From: Bacteroidales bacterium UBA3810
Lineage (GTDB): Bacteria; Bacteroidota; Bacteroidia; Bacteroidales; Paludibacteraceae
NCBI GenBank assembly: GCA_002368645.1
Contig: DFEE01000006.1
Location: forward strand, 62,001 to 126,000
Direction: 5' to 3'
Length of the DNA stretch: 64,000 bases
Shown: positions 8,507 to 19,342 of the stretch, one piece after another
Numbering within the stretch: the first letter of the stretch is position 1
Layout: every line of letters begins with the position of its first letter
Position numbers and translations under genes: made by a program
Notes under the pieces: generated by a model
The model's input: only the letters and a program-made list of their open reading frames with translations
Database searches by the model: none
What the model was told of the DNA's origin: nothing

Positions 8507-9094
8507 CTATTGGTGGATGAGTTTCAGGAACTCATCCCTTGTTTCTTTCCTGTTAAAAGCTCCTGTGAAATCGGATGTTGTGGTAATGGCATGCTGTTTT
8601 TGCACTCCTCGCATTTGCATGCACAAATGCTCGGCTTCAATAACAACCATGACGCCTAATGGATTGAGCGTCTTCTGGATACAATCCTTAATTTGGGTAG
8701 TCATACGCTCTTGGACTTGCAGTCGGCGAGCAAAGACATCTACGACTCGCGCGATTTTACTCAGTCCGGTAATATGTCCATTGGGAATATATGCGATATG
8801 TGCTTTACCGAAGAAGGGCAATAAATGGTGTTCGCAAAGAGAGTAGAAATCAATATCTTTCACCACCACCATTTGCCTATATTCTTCGTCGAAGAGTGCA
8901 GAGCGGAGGATGGCTTCGGGGTCTTCGCGGTAGCCTTTTAAGCAGAACTGAAGAGCTTCGCCAACGCGAATAGGCGTGCGTAGCAGCCCCTGACGCGAGG
9001 TATCCTCTCCAACGGCAGTGAGCGTCTCTTGAATATTGGAAGCAATCTGCCGCGTTACCTTATCATCGGGTGTAAAATCTTGCAAGTGGTTCAT
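8507..9094 (-). CDS. folE: GTP cyclohydrolase I
   Basis: 195 residues. The zinc site is visible as [10 protein letters not shown] (about 85-94) plus the later Cys in [10 protein letters not shown] (about 155). The catalytic and GTP-binding loops ([20 protein letters not shown]) are intact. It makes 7,8-dihydroneopterin triphosphate from GTP, feeding folate and possibly queuosine pathways. Its start overlaps the end of the SPOR gene by 4 nt (ATGA), so translation is probably coupled. It is the last gene of the gyrB-to-folE run. Confidence 0.96.
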   Translation of the reverse strand: MNHLQDFTPDDKVTRQIASNIQETLTAVGEDTSRQGLLRTPIRVGEALQFCLKGYREDPEAILRSALFDEEYRQMVVVKDIDFYSLCEHHLLPFFGKAHIAYIPNGHITGLSKIARVVDVFARRLQVQERMTTQIKDCIQKTLNPLGVMVVIEAEHLCMQMRGVQKQHAITTTSDFTGAFNRKETRDEFLKLIHQ

Positions 9095-9516
9095 TGAATA
9101 ACGCGTATTTGGTCTCCGATTACATAGCTTGTGGCCTGTAGTTCGGGGTATAAAGTTACTAATTCGTTTTTGTAGTTCTGTGCTTCCTCAAACGTGGTGA
9201 AATCGCCGATACGTACTTTCCATGAAGGGCTGAGGTAAACGACATATACTTTTTGGTCCAAGAGCGGCGCCAGCATTTTCTCCAGCGAGAGTGCTTCGGC
9301 TTTGCCTTTCTGCTGCTCATTGGAGGAATAGACTTGGACTCTGAATCCGTCAATAAGTATCTCTTGGCGTTGTGCTCCGGAGATTTTATCCATCAGCAGT
9401 TTGGTAATCGAACTATCCTGATGAACGGTGACGTATCGGAGACTATCTAAAGGTGACTGGGCGTAGAGTAATGCCGCAGCCAAAAGAGATAATAAAATAA
9501 GAGTTGTTTTGCGCAT
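9091..9516 (-). CDS. Exported SPOR-domain protein
   Basis: 141 residues: signal peptide ([20 protein letters not shown]), a short linker, then a SPOR domain (about 58-138) recognised by [16 protein letters not shown] and [23 protein letters not shown] domains bind peptidoglycan stripped of stem peptides, often at the division site. It ends in a 4-nt overlap with folE and starts 6 nt after the nucleoside kinase gene. Its role among these metabolic genes is unclear. Confidence 0.85.
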   Translation of the reverse strand: MRKTTLILLSLLAAALLYAQSPLDSLRYVTVHQDSSITKLLMDKISGAQRQEILIDGFRVQVYSSNEQQKGKAEALSLEKMLAPLLDQKVYVVYLSPSWKVRIGDFTTFEEAQNYKNELVTLYPELQATSYVIGDQIRVIQ

Positions 9517-9522
9517 AATATA

Positions 9523-11199
9523 TTAGTAATTGAAAGAAGAGCCACCGACAAATTCTCGCAAGAAGGATGTAGGCGGAATCTCGTTCTCGGGAATGGTTTC
9601 AAAATAAGAGAGGAATTTCTGCAAGCGGTGTGCTTCTGCAAACTCGGCACAATATTTAGGCACTTCCTCGAGAATCGGCTCAGCATGCTTTTTGAGTACA
9701 GCTAACTCAAAGATGAGTGAGGAGTTGAACATAGAGTTGGCGTTTTCTTGGAAGGGATATATCCATTTTTCCTCACCCCGCCGCACGGAAGGGCAGCGGT
9801 TAATTGTTTCGCGAGCACTATATCCGCGGTAATTGTAATCACGGACAATGCGCCGAATCAGTCGAATATCCTCTGTGGGTATCCAGTTGTGGTTATCTAA
9901 GTTGATGGTTGTTAAGCAACTGACAAAAATGCGGTATTTCGCTTCTTCGGGGATATTGGGTGTCAATTCAGGATTGAGTGCATGCAGACCTTCCAAGATA
10001 ACAATGTTATCGTCTTGCAGTTTCAATTTATTGCCCTTGAACTTTCGTGTGCCGGACTCAAAGTCAAAGGTTGGCAATTCTATTTCTTCTCCACGGAGGA
10101 GTGCATTCAGTTTCTCTTGGAAGAATGGTAAGTCAATGGCGTGAATGTCCTCAAAATCCCATTCACCATTGGCATCTTTCGGGGTGTCTTCGCGGTTAAC
10201 GAAGAAATCATCAATCGATATGGCAACCGGTCTTAATCCATTGACCATGAGTTGAATGGATAGACGCTTGGAGAAGGTTGTCTTACCGCTGGAAGAAGGT
10301 CCTGAGATAAGCACAAAACGGGGATGAGAAGGTGATGAGGCAATCTCGTCAGCAATCTGTGCAATCTTCTTTTCGTGCAGTGCTTCAGATAGTTTGATGA
10401 GTTCGAAGGTGCGGCTATTCTTGAAAGCTATATTATATTCGCCGACATTGTTGATGTGCAGGAGTTTATTCCAGCCTCGGAACTCATTAAAGATATCGAA
10501 CATCTTATCTTGCTCCACTATATCTTCCAAGCAGTCGGGTTTTTGTCGATTGGGGATGCGCAGGAACAATCCGCCTTTATAACTCGTGAGGTCAAAGATA
10601 TTGAGATATCCGCTGGAAGGCATGAGTGCATCCGTGTAGTAGTCAATAAAATTACCCATACTAAAGTAACGGCAATAGGGATTTCCTAAAGTCTCGAAGA
10701 GTGTTTTCTCATCATCTAAGCGCTCGCGGAATAACTTAATCACTTCCTTGGTCTGCTTCTCCTCCGCAATGATAGGTCTATCTTCCGCGATAATCTGTGT
10801 CATACGCTCTTTTATGGCTTCAACCATTTCCTCCGTAACAGGTTGTTGATGCGCAGATTTGTCCCAAACCAATTGGCAGTAATATCCTTTGCATATCGGG
10901 TGCATAACCCTCATAGCCGCCTGTGGATAAAGTTCTTCAACGGCACATGAGAGTACCATCAACAAGGTTCTGACATAACAACGCATGCCGGCAGGGCACG
11001 AAGCGTCAATAAACTCAATATCTTTCGGTTTATAAACTAAAAAAGTAAGGTCTTGTATTTTGTAGTTCACAAATGCGGCTACGACAGGAAACTTAAGGTC
11101 CGGCTTAATCTGCTTATAGACTTCTAATAGCGGCGTGCCGCGCTGGATGTCGTAGTACCGGTGGTCATTTTTGCAATAAATACGAATAGTGTCCTGCAT
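9523..11199 (-). CDS. Nucleoside (uridine-type) kinase fused to TGS/ThrRS-like domains
   Basis: 558 residues. The N-terminus resembles the TGS and second additional domains of threonyl-tRNA synthetase (about 1-200, with the HPICKGYYCQL segment). Residues about 285-500 are a uridine kinase/phosphoribulokinase-type P-loop domain with GPSSSGKTTFSKRL and the downstream DDFF and LEGLHALN motifs. This fusion is common in Bacteroidota and clostridia. I chose the ATG at 11199: it follows AAGAAAGG with good spacing and leaves 13 nt after the kdsD stop, whereas an upstream in-frame ATG (11226) lies inside kdsD. Confidence 0.88.
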   Translation of the reverse strand: MQDTIRIYCKNDHRYYDIQRGTPLLEVYKQIKPDLKFPVVAAFVNYKIQDLTFLVYKPKDIEFIDASCPAGMRCYVRTLLMVLSCAVEELYPQAAMRVMHPICKGYYCQLVWDKSAHQQPVTEEMVEAIKERMTQIIAEDRPIIAEEKQTKEVIKLFRERLDDEKTLFETLGNPYCRYFSMGNFIDYYTDALMPSSGYLNIFDLTSYKGGLFLRIPNRQKPDCLEDIVEQDKMFDIFNEFRGWNKLLHINNVGEYNIAFKNSRTFELIKLSEALHEKKIAQIADEIASSPSHPRFVLISGPSSSGKTTFSKRLSIQLMVNGLRPVAISIDDFFVNREDTPKDANGEWDFEDIHAIDLPFFQEKLNALLRGEEIELPTFDFESGTRKFKGNKLKLQDDNIVILEGLHALNPELTPNIPEEAKYRIFVSCLTTINLDNHNWIPTEDIRLIRRIVRDYNYRGYSARETINRCPSVRRGEEKWIYPFQENANSMFNSSLIFELAVLKKHAEPILEEVPKYCAEFAEAHRLQKFLSYFETIPENEIPPTSFLREFVGGSSFNY

Positions 11200-11212
11200 A
11201 ACAAAACCTTTC

Positions 11213-12157
11213 TTAGTTAAAATCAATAATATGGTGGATAGATATGATTCCGATAATACGCTTTAGTTCGTTTTCGACCGGCAGGGTTGTTATATTATAC
11301 TTGTCCATTACCGCCAAAGCCTCGCTCAGTAACGCGTCTTGTCCTATATACTTGAATGACGGTGTCATCAAATTTTCCGCCGTAATATGTAAATCGTCGT
11401 ATTTCTCTAACGCTCGTCGCAAATCCCCATCAGTGATTATTCCCACCGGTTCTTCATCCTTATAAACAAGTGTCATACCGAGGTGCTTGGCACTCATTTC
11501 GCGAACAAGAGTTCTCAATGTAGCATCCTTTTGGACCTTCGGGATATCTGTACTCATATAATTCTTGACCCGGCCTAAGAGTTTCCTTCCCAATGCGCCG
11601 CCGGGATGATATACCGCAAAGTTCTCTGCTTTGAAATGCCTTTTCTCCATCAAGCAGACCATCATGGCATCGCCCATCATCAGTGCTGCGGTAGTAGAGG
11701 TGGTGGGTGCTAAGCCCAAAGGACATGCCTCTTTATCCACATGTGTAGAGAGTACATAATCGCATCCTTTTGCCAATTTAGAGGAAATATCTCCTGTCAT
11801 AGCAATCAACGTGCAGCCTAATTGGCGTAAGGGGTCTATCAAATGCAGAATTTCGCTCGTTTCACCGCTATTGGAAACCAACAAGACAATATCTTCCCGG
11901 CTGATGAAACCTAAGTCTCCATGTACGGCTTCTGCGGCGTTTACGAAATACGAAGGAGTGCCCGTTGAAGCAAGCGAAGAGGCTATTTTACGCCCGATGA
12001 TGCCCGTTTTACCGATACCGCTTACGACCAAACGGCCCTTACAGTTATAAATAAGGTCGATCACCTCATCAAAAACCGGACTAATGGATAGGCTCAGTTT
12101 GGTTAATTCCGCTATTTCGGATTCAAAAACCTCTTTTGCTCTTTGCGAATAGGTCAT
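11213..12157 (-). CDS. kdsD: Arabinose-5-phosphate isomerase, KpsF/GutQ family
   Basis: 314 residues: a SIS sugar-isomerase domain (about 30-185, with GKTGIIGRKIASSLASTG and SNSGETSE) followed by two CBS domains (about 205-314). It converts ribulose 5-phosphate to arabinose 5-phosphate, the first step towards Kdo of lipopolysaccharide. It overlaps the end of kdsA by 35 nt, which fits, since KdsA uses its product. No other convincing start exists close by. Confidence 0.93.
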   Translation of the reverse strand: MTYSQRAKEVFESEIAELTKLSLSISPVFDEVIDLIYNCKGRLVVSGIGKTGIIGRKIASSLASTGTPSYFVNAAEAVHGDLGFISREDIVLLVSNSGETSEILHLIDPLRQLGCTLIAMTGDISSKLAKGCDYVLSTHVDKEACPLGLAPTTSTTAALMMGDAMMVCLMEKRHFKAENFAVYHPGGALGRKLLGRVKNYMSTDIPKVQKDATLRTLVREMSAKHLGMTLVYKDEEPVGIITDGDLRRALEKYDDLHITAENLMTPSFKYIGQDALLSEALAVMDKYNITTLPVENELKRIIGIISIHHIIDFN

Positions 12158-12950
12158 ATTCTTTAGCTTCTTTTAATATCTTTTGTAAATCCGCTAATCG
12201 TAATTGGTTGGCGGCATCACTAATTGCTTTATCCGGGTCGGGGTGAACTTCCAAGAAAATACCGTCCACGCCTACCGCCAATGCTGCACGCATAAGGTGA
12301 GGAACCATTGCTCTGTTTCCACCAGTTACGCCCTCTTGGGTGGAGGGTTGCTGAACCGAATGTGTTGCGTCAAAGATAACGGGGCAACCAAACTGCCGCA
12401 TTTCTACCAATGATGTCATATCCACAACCAGGCGTCCATATCCAAATGATGACCCTCGTTCTGTCAGCCATGTATCACCGATGTATGCTAATGGTCCCGT
12501 AGTGGTCCCGTTGTGGTCCCGTTGTATATCCGATACGGAACGTATCTTATCTATGGCTCCTTTGAGGTCCCAAGGTGCCATGAATTGGCCTTTTTTGATA
12601 TTGACAATTCGTCCTGTTCGTGCTGCGGCTTGGAGTAAATCGGTTTGTCGCGAGAGGAACGCCGGAATTTGCAGGACATCCGCGACTTCTGCAACGGGAG
12701 CACATTGGTACGACTCATGCACATCCGTCAGGATGGGTAAGTCAAAGGTTTCTTTAACCTCTTGCAGTATTTGCAAGCCCTCTTCCATCCCGATACCTCG
12801 TGGTGACAGGGATGTCCGATTAGCCTTGTCGAAGGAGGCTTTGAAGACAACTTTGATGTTCTCTTCTTCACAGATACGCTTGATGGTCTCCGCCGTCAAG
12901 AGTACCATGTCTCTATTCTCAATGGCACAGGGGCCTGCGATTAAAAACAT
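12123..12950 (-). CDS. kdsA: 3-deoxy-D-manno-octulosonate 8-phosphate synthase with a loop insertion
   Basis: 275 residues of the DAHP synthase/KdsA family: GPCAIENRD at the start, FKASFDKANRTS (about 36-47), KKGQFMAPWD, DATHSVQ and EVHPDPDKA are all present. It condenses phosphoenolpyruvate with arabinose 5-phosphate. The Cys of GPCAIE is the position that makes the enzyme metal-dependent. One oddity: between IRSV and LTERGSSFGY (about 145-165), where relatives have about six residues, this protein has about 20, encoded across a triple 11-bp tandem repeat. The frame is kept, so the enzyme may be active. Confidence 0.93.
   Translation of the reverse strand: MFLIAGPCAIENRDMVLLTAETIKRICEEENIKVVFKASFDKANRTSLSPRGIGMEEGLQILQEVKETFDLPILTDVHESYQCAPVAEVADVLQIPAFLSRQTDLLQAAARTGRIVNIKKGQFMAPWDLKGAIDKIRSVSDIQRDHNGTTTGPLAYIGDTWLTERGSSFGYGRLVVDMTSLVEMRQFGCPVIFDATHSVQQPSTQEGVTGGNRAMVPHLMRAALAVGVDGIFLEVHPDPDKAISDAANQLRLADLQKILKEAKEYDLFAKSKRGF
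12493..12525 (-). repeat. Triple 11-bp tandem repeat inside kdsA
   Basis: On the plus strand GGTCCCGTAGT is followed by two copies of GGTCCCGTTGT, with no gap. Three 11-bp units make 33 bp, so the frame is preserved and 11 residues (around DHNGTTTGP) result. It coincides with a region where KdsA relatives are shorter, so the extra length is best explained by tandem duplication. Confidence 0.85.
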
Positions 12951-12951
12951 C

Positions 12952-14259
12952 TTATTCTACCGTTTTATATGCGCGTGCCCATTGCACTTTCAGTTTACCG
13001 GCTCCGCCTTTCTCTGCGATGGGCAGCCAGCTCTGTGCGAGGTAGAACATTGCCTCTTTGGGCAGGCGGTTAGGGATGCGTAGCACTTCCATGTCGTTGA
13101 CATACCAGATTAGTTCGCTTTTGGTCCAGCGGAAGGTATAAACATGGTACATTGAGCGTAGAACGCCGGTTAAATCAACCATTTGTGAATAGTCTCCGTT
13201 AACGAGTCCTAATTGGTGTTTCACGCCATTAAAGTGGTAGAGCGCCACCATGGGGTTACCCTGTTTGCCGGTAGATAGTCCGAAGAAATGGTGTCCCACT
13301 CCTTGTGTGCGTACTTTCGCCATGAACATACCGGATTCTTGTGCGAACGCCTCTTTGGTGTTCATTACATCAGAGGTGAAGTCGAAGACATGCTCGACGA
13401 AACCTTTCTTTTCGTCCCATGCTACGGCTTTTTTGCTCTCCTCACGGGTCTCAAGGTCCATACGTCCCTCTACGAAGAAGGTGTTTTTGCCGCCGTTGTA
13501 TGCTTGTCGCTCGGAGGTGCGTGAATGTCCGTCTTTCATCGCCGGATTGGAGTATCCATAGCCGGGTTTCCAATTTTTGGAGGAAGACATATCATCGTCA
13601 AATGACGGGCGGAAGAGTTCAGCCCAGTCGATTTTCTCCTGACGCTGTGCATAGTAGAACTTAATATCCTCGGAGTTAGCGAGTTCGTTAAAGCGCTGTT
13701 CGATTTTGTACTCCTCGGAGTGTTGCCAGCGTTTTTTGTCAGCCCAAAAGGCATTGCGTTTTTGGAAGTCCTCGGTTGCGGTTTCTTTCTCCAACTCGGT
13801 GAGTTGTTTCAACTCGGGTGAGTTGAGCACTTTTTGGTAGTTTTTGTAGAAAGCAGAGCGGTAGATCATGTTGTACATGCGCTTTTCGGCTGCCGTGACG
13901 GAGTTATCCTCTTTGTTTTGGAACGCATCACTATCGCGGTATTTCAGGAAAGCCTGGAAATTCTCGTTTTTCAGTGCATATTTATAGCCTTTCATGCGCA
14001 TGGAAGAGCTTAATCGCTGCAGAGCGTTCATTTTTCGTCCTTCGTCCGTATCCTTGTACTTGCGTTTGGCGAGTTCGTTTTTGCGTTCTTGAAAGTCCGT
14101 GCTCTCCACTTTCTTTTTCAGTTCAAGATACTCTGCCAGTTGTGGCGATTTCTCGATTTGCCTCCAACGAGCGACACGTTCTTTCATTTCAAAAACTGTT
14201 TTCTCGAACGCTTCGGTCGAGAGCATTTTTCCGGTTAATCTAGCTGCAAATAGGTTCAT
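12952..14259 (-). CDS. GH16-fold (concanavalin-like) protein with helical N-terminus
   Basis: 435 residues without a signal peptide. Residues 1-215 are highly charged and helical, with repeated RKNELAKRKY-like stretches. Residues about 225-435 look like the laminarinase/GH16 sandwich: FRPSFDDDMSSSKNW, an SGMFMAKVRT strand, and YTFRWTKSELIWYVNDMEV, the GH16 'HxYxxxWTxxxIxWYVDG' strand. The GH16 catalytic signature ExDxE is not where it should be, so it is more likely a binding or structural protein. It lies 1 nt before kdsA and 18 nt after the LOG gene. Confidence 0.6.
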   Translation of the reverse strand: MNLFAARLTGKMLSTEAFEKTVFEMKERVARWRQIEKSPQLAEYLELKKKVESTDFQERKNELAKRKYKDTDEGRKMNALQRLSSSMRMKGYKYALKNENFQAFLKYRDSDAFQNKEDNSVTAAEKRMYNMIYRSAFYKNYQKVLNSPELKQLTELEKETATEDFQKRNAFWADKKRWQHSEEYKIEQRFNELANSEDIKFYYAQRQEKIDWAELFRPSFDDDMSSSKNWKPGYGYSNPAMKDGHSRTSERQAYNGGKNTFFVEGRMDLETREESKKAVAWDEKKGFVEHVFDFTSDVMNTKEAFAQESGMFMAKVRTQGVGHHFFGLSTGKQGNPMVALYHFNGVKHQLGLVNGDYSQMVDLTGVLRSMYHVYTFRWTKSELIWYVNDMEVLRIPNRLPKEAMFYLAQSWLPIAEKGGAGKLKVQWARAYKTVE

Positions 14260-14277
14260 AAAAAGTGATTTTATGAT

Positions 14278-14819
14278 TTAAAATTGGTAATTGATGATAT
14301 TCTCGTATAGTTCTTCGAGCGAGTCGACAAAAATAGGTTTGTATGACTCTTGCTCGGGAATAAATTGGAGCGATTGCATTAATGCGATTTGCTGTTTGAG
14401 CGGTTCGTAGAACCCATTGTAGTTCAATACAAATGTGGGTTTACGGTGCTCTCCCACGATAGCAGAAGAAGTGGCGTCCATCATCTCATCGAGTGTGCCG
14501 TAACTTCCCGGTAGGCAGACGATGATATCCGACATATCGCGCATAGCTTGCTTACGCTCGGACATGCTGCGAACGCGGAACAGTTCGTTGCAGTTATCGG
14601 CTTTTCGTCCGGCAGCAATGATACTCGGAGGTACGACGCCGATGACATATCCGCCGGCTTTTCTGGCAGCGTCGCTCACTGAGGTCATCAGTCCTCCTGT
14701 TGCTCCACCATAAATCAAGATGTGATTATTGTCGGCAATCCAAGTGCCGAGTTTTCTTCCGAGGTCCTTAAACTCCTCCGGAATACTATTTTTGGCGGAA
14801 CAGTAGACAGCTATATTCA

Positions 14820-14820
<1 letters not shown>
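14278..14820 (-). CDS. LOG family protein (nucleoside-5'-monophosphate phosphoribohydrolase type)
   Basis: 180 residues. YGGATGGLMTSVSDAA (about 38-53), an Arg-containing SMSERKQAM and PGSYGTLDEMM (about 106-116) correspond to the LOG nucleotide-binding and catalytic motifs, though the usual PGGxGTxxE reads PGSYGTLDE here. Relatives cleave AMP-type nucleotides into base and ribose 5-phosphate. Its ATG shares one base with the gyrB stop (TAATG), suggesting translational coupling. The physiological substrate is unknown. Confidence 0.85.
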
Positions 14821-16811
<1,991 letters not shown>

Positions 16812-16875
16812 TTATTTTACTATTTTAATTTACGTACGAAATGCACGCGTACGCATACGCGCATAGAAAACGCCA

Positions 16876-16907
16876 CAAAATTACACAATATTTGTGACAT
16901 AAGCAAA
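16876..16907 (-). promoter_or_regulatory. gyrB promoter
   Basis: Minus strand TTTG (16904-16907), exactly 20 bases, TAATTTTG (16876-16883): a full consensus match. The leader of about 60 nt contains a CGTACG...CGTACG pair able to form a small hairpin (about 16833-16853). This is the only promoter seen for the run down to folE. Confidence 0.8.
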
Positions 16908-16978
16908 TAAAAGTGCAATTTTTAAGCGTTTTGAGCTATTTAAAGGGAAAAACGCCAAAAATGTTCAAGAATTAGCGT

Positions 16979-17800
16979 TTACCAATCAAATTCGTAGGCG
17001 AAAGCGAAGACGTGTTCAAAAGCGGTTACGCGATAAAGTTCCACGAACTGTTTTTTTCGGGTGATGTTGACATCGTAGTCCAAGCTGTAGCCGAACCGGT
17101 AACTGAAATTGAGAGCGTTTTTTTGGTTCAGTCTCCACTTGACTCCGGCGCGTAATCGGGCATCGCTGAGAAATTGGCCATATGTAGTGCCTAATCTTTG
17201 GTTGACATAACTAAACGGGCGATTAAGCGTGTTGATGAGTTCTACTGCGCCGTACAGTTTAATCGGTTTGCCGGGAATACTGTAAGCGGCTTGAATCTTA
17301 TGGCGCAAGATTAAATCGACCCGGTTCTTCTCTTGGAGGTTGACCGAGTCCATACGCCCCTCAATATCAAGCCTTTCTCTAAGGCTAAAAGACCAATTGC
17401 GTGTTTTGTATTGGCCGGTAATGGCAACAATGCCCCGATGGCGAATAAATTCTTTCGGGTCAGCCCAGTGGGCTTTGGATTTTGTTGAGTTGAAGGGGGA
17501 GTTGGTGTTTTGAATTTTTAGCGTATAACCGGCGGTCAAACCAATATATTGTATAGGCTTGTAGCTTACTGCCAGAGTTGTGTATGACTTGTGGAAATAC
17601 GCGGGGAACTCATAACTATTATAGATTTGCGAGCGGATTTCTTCGCTTATACCAAGGCTGATATTGTGCCTAAAATGCTTGGTGAAAGATGCAGTGGCTC
17701 TAATCTCCACTTGATGAGCAACTTTGGTGGAGTCAAAATCCGCGGCAGAAGCAGTTATGATTGCCAAAAATGATAGTATAATTGTGAGAGTTTTTTTCAT
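16979..17800 (-). CDS. DUF2490-type outer-membrane beta-barrel protein
   Basis: 273 residues with a signal peptide (MKKTLTIILSFLAIITASAA) and alternating amphipathic strands rich in Tyr, Phe and Arg (TTLAVSYKP, GLTAGYTLKI, WSFSLRERLDIEG, ALNFSYRFGYSLDY), ending in an aromatic residue (YEFDW) as outer-membrane barrels do. It matches my picture of DUF2490. It overlaps the DUF4956 gene by 4 nt, so the two are probably translated together. Function unknown. Confidence 0.75.
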   Translation of the reverse strand: MKKTLTIILSFLAIITASAADFDSTKVAHQVEIRATASFTKHFRHNISLGISEEIRSQIYNSYEFPAYFHKSYTTLAVSYKPIQYIGLTAGYTLKIQNTNSPFNSTKSKAHWADPKEFIRHRGIVAITGQYKTRNWSFSLRERLDIEGRMDSVNLQEKNRVDLILRHKIQAAYSIPGKPIKLYGAVELINTLNRPFSYVNQRLGTTYGQFLSDARLRAGVKWRLNQKNALNFSYRFGYSLDYDVNITRKKQFVELYRVTAFEHVFAFAYEFDW

Positions 17801-18558
17801 CCTTCCTTAAATTTCGTTATATTACCAATCGTGTTGGTTTCATTGTCTTTTAAGCGGTAATATATTTTGATAAATGCCACATCGCGCAGGAAATCTATAT
17901 GACCTATTTCTACGTTAATGGCTTTTATTCCGGTTCGTTTCTCTATGTCTTCCAATAGTTCGGCGCGTCGCTCGGGAACGATATTTTCGATTTTTTCGTA
18001 GAGAATAATCTTGCTCGTAGTGCGCTCTCTTCTGGACCATATTTCAAAGGCTAACGCGAGGAGAATAAGGGCGATATTGGCAAATAACAATTGGTGCCAT
18101 ACTAAGCTCTCGGCATGGAGTGAAAGGGAGTTAATCACCGATTGGGCGATAATAATAAAGAGATAGGTCATCTCGCGAATCGGTACGGTCTCTGTTCTAT
18201 AGCGAATCATGCCAAAGATGGCGAATAGTCCCAATACGAACCCGGTCTGTATGTCTAAAATCTGCATCAGCCATAGCAAAAAGAACATGCTGTTGCTAAA
18301 GAGCATAAAGGTGACATAATAGTCTTTGCGGCCATTGATTTTATAGTAGATAAAATAGACTAATAGCCATGACATCAGGAAGTTAAAGATGAACATGAGC
18401 GGAAGCGTTAATAGCCCGTCACTAATGCCGAGCCATTGTGAGATGGTGTGCATGAGATAACTGATGCTATCCTCGCGACCATACTGCGCCGCAATGGAAG
18501 GGTCAAATGTTTCCACAAATTCTAAAGTGGGGTTCGTTAAATCTACTTGAAATACCAT
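17797..18558 (-). CDS. DUF4956 integral membrane protein
   Basis: 253 residues with about four transmembrane segments between residues 38 and 165 (LPLMFIFNFLMSWLLVYFI, the following SMFFLLWLMQIL, FVLGLFAIFGMIRYR, LFANIALILLALAFEIW) and a soluble C-terminal domain of about 80 residues. The GMIRYRTETVPIREMTYLF segment is characteristic of DUF4956. This family commonly neighbours VTC-domain proteins, as here (13 nt). A role in polyphosphate or a related polymer is suggested by context only. Confidence 0.8.
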   Translation of the reverse strand: MVFQVDLTNPTLEFVETFDPSIAAQYGREDSISYLMHTISQWLGISDGLLTLPLMFIFNFLMSWLLVYFIYYKINGRKDYYVTFMLFSNSMFFLLWLMQILDIQTGFVLGLFAIFGMIRYRTETVPIREMTYLFIIIAQSVINSLSLHAESLVWHQLLFANIALILLALAFEIWSRRERTTSKIILYEKIENIVPERRAELLEDIEKRTGIKAINVEIGHIDFLRDVAFIKIYYRLKDNETNTIGNITKFKEG

Positions 18559-18571
18559 ATTTTGTAAGGAC

Positions 18572-19336
18572 TTAATGGTTAATACCTATTATTTTTTCTA
18601 TCTTGCGAATTTTATATTTGAATCGATTTGTTTTGATATGAGGATTGGTTAGGGCTGTGCCGATACAATACTTACTGATTTTAAAAGGATGCACTCTTTC
18701 CTCTATCATAATGCCCAACATGGGTGAAGGCACATTGCTGTTCCGTTTAAGTTCTATGATAACGAGGTTCGGATATGTCTTATTAAGTCCTGTTATAAGG
18801 TTTTGAAAGAGTAAATCCGAGTCGATGGTCAGTCGTTCAGTTTTGGCCTTGTTAACCAGCGTTATCCGGCGAAATGTTGTTCTTAGTTTCGGGCTGATTT
18901 CATCGTAGGAATAACGGCTTTTGGATGCTATAAAATCTCTGATTTCATCGGAAGGTTTTTCGATTGACGGCGTCTGCAGTGAGATTCTTTTTTTCTTGGT
19001 CCTGCCTTTGTTGTTTTTGCGTTTAATCTCCAAGAAATACAAGCGGCTTTCGACATATTGTCTTACTCTGATTTTTTGTCTCACAAGTTGTCGATCATGA
19101 TGTCTGAGATACATATCAAGGTCTACTGTATCGTAGTATAGCGTGTCATAGGTGGTTATACGCTCGCCATTGGTCTCTTGAACAAAATAGGCTTTTTCGG
19201 CTTTCTTGAGGATCGAAGCGAGCACCTCACGGGGAACCACATATTTGGTATCAACGCGGTTCATGAGTTTCACAGCCCCCATTTCATCGAGTGAAATCGG
19301 CTCAAACTCTTTTAACAATTCCTCAAGGTCGGTCAT
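18572..19336 (-). CDS. VTC-domain (polyphosphate polymerase-like) protein
   Basis: 254 residues forming a CYTH/triphosphate-tunnel fold. NRVDTKYVVP (about 25-34), YDTLYYDT (about 63-70), VRQKIRVRQYVESRLYFLEIKRKNNKGRTKKKR (basic tunnel strands) and ELKRN (about 213-217) are the typical VTC features. The yeast homologue Vtc4 polymerises ATP gamma-phosphate to polyphosphate; bacterial members lie beside DUF4956 genes. No membrane segment is seen here, so the DUF4956 protein may anchor it. Overall charge and the Lys/Arg-rich strands look intact. Confidence 0.8.
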   Translation of the reverse strand: MTDLEELLKEFEPISLDEMGAVKLMNRVDTKYVVPREVLASILKKAEKAYFVQETNGERITTYDTLYYDTVDLDMYLRHHDRQLVRQKIRVRQYVESRLYFLEIKRKNNKGRTKKKRISLQTPSIEKPSDEIRDFIASKSRYSYDEISPKLRTTFRRITLVNKAKTERLTIDSDLLFQNLITGLNKTYPNLVIIELKRNSNVPSPMLGIMIEERVHPFKISKYCIGTALTNPHIKTNRFKYKIRKIEKIIGINH

Positions 19337-19342
19337 GTGATA

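Noticed and set aside
12481..13083. 200-codon plus-strand ORF opposite kdsA
   Set aside because: Shadow of kdsA and the GH16-fold gene, both with clear family motifs on the minus strand.
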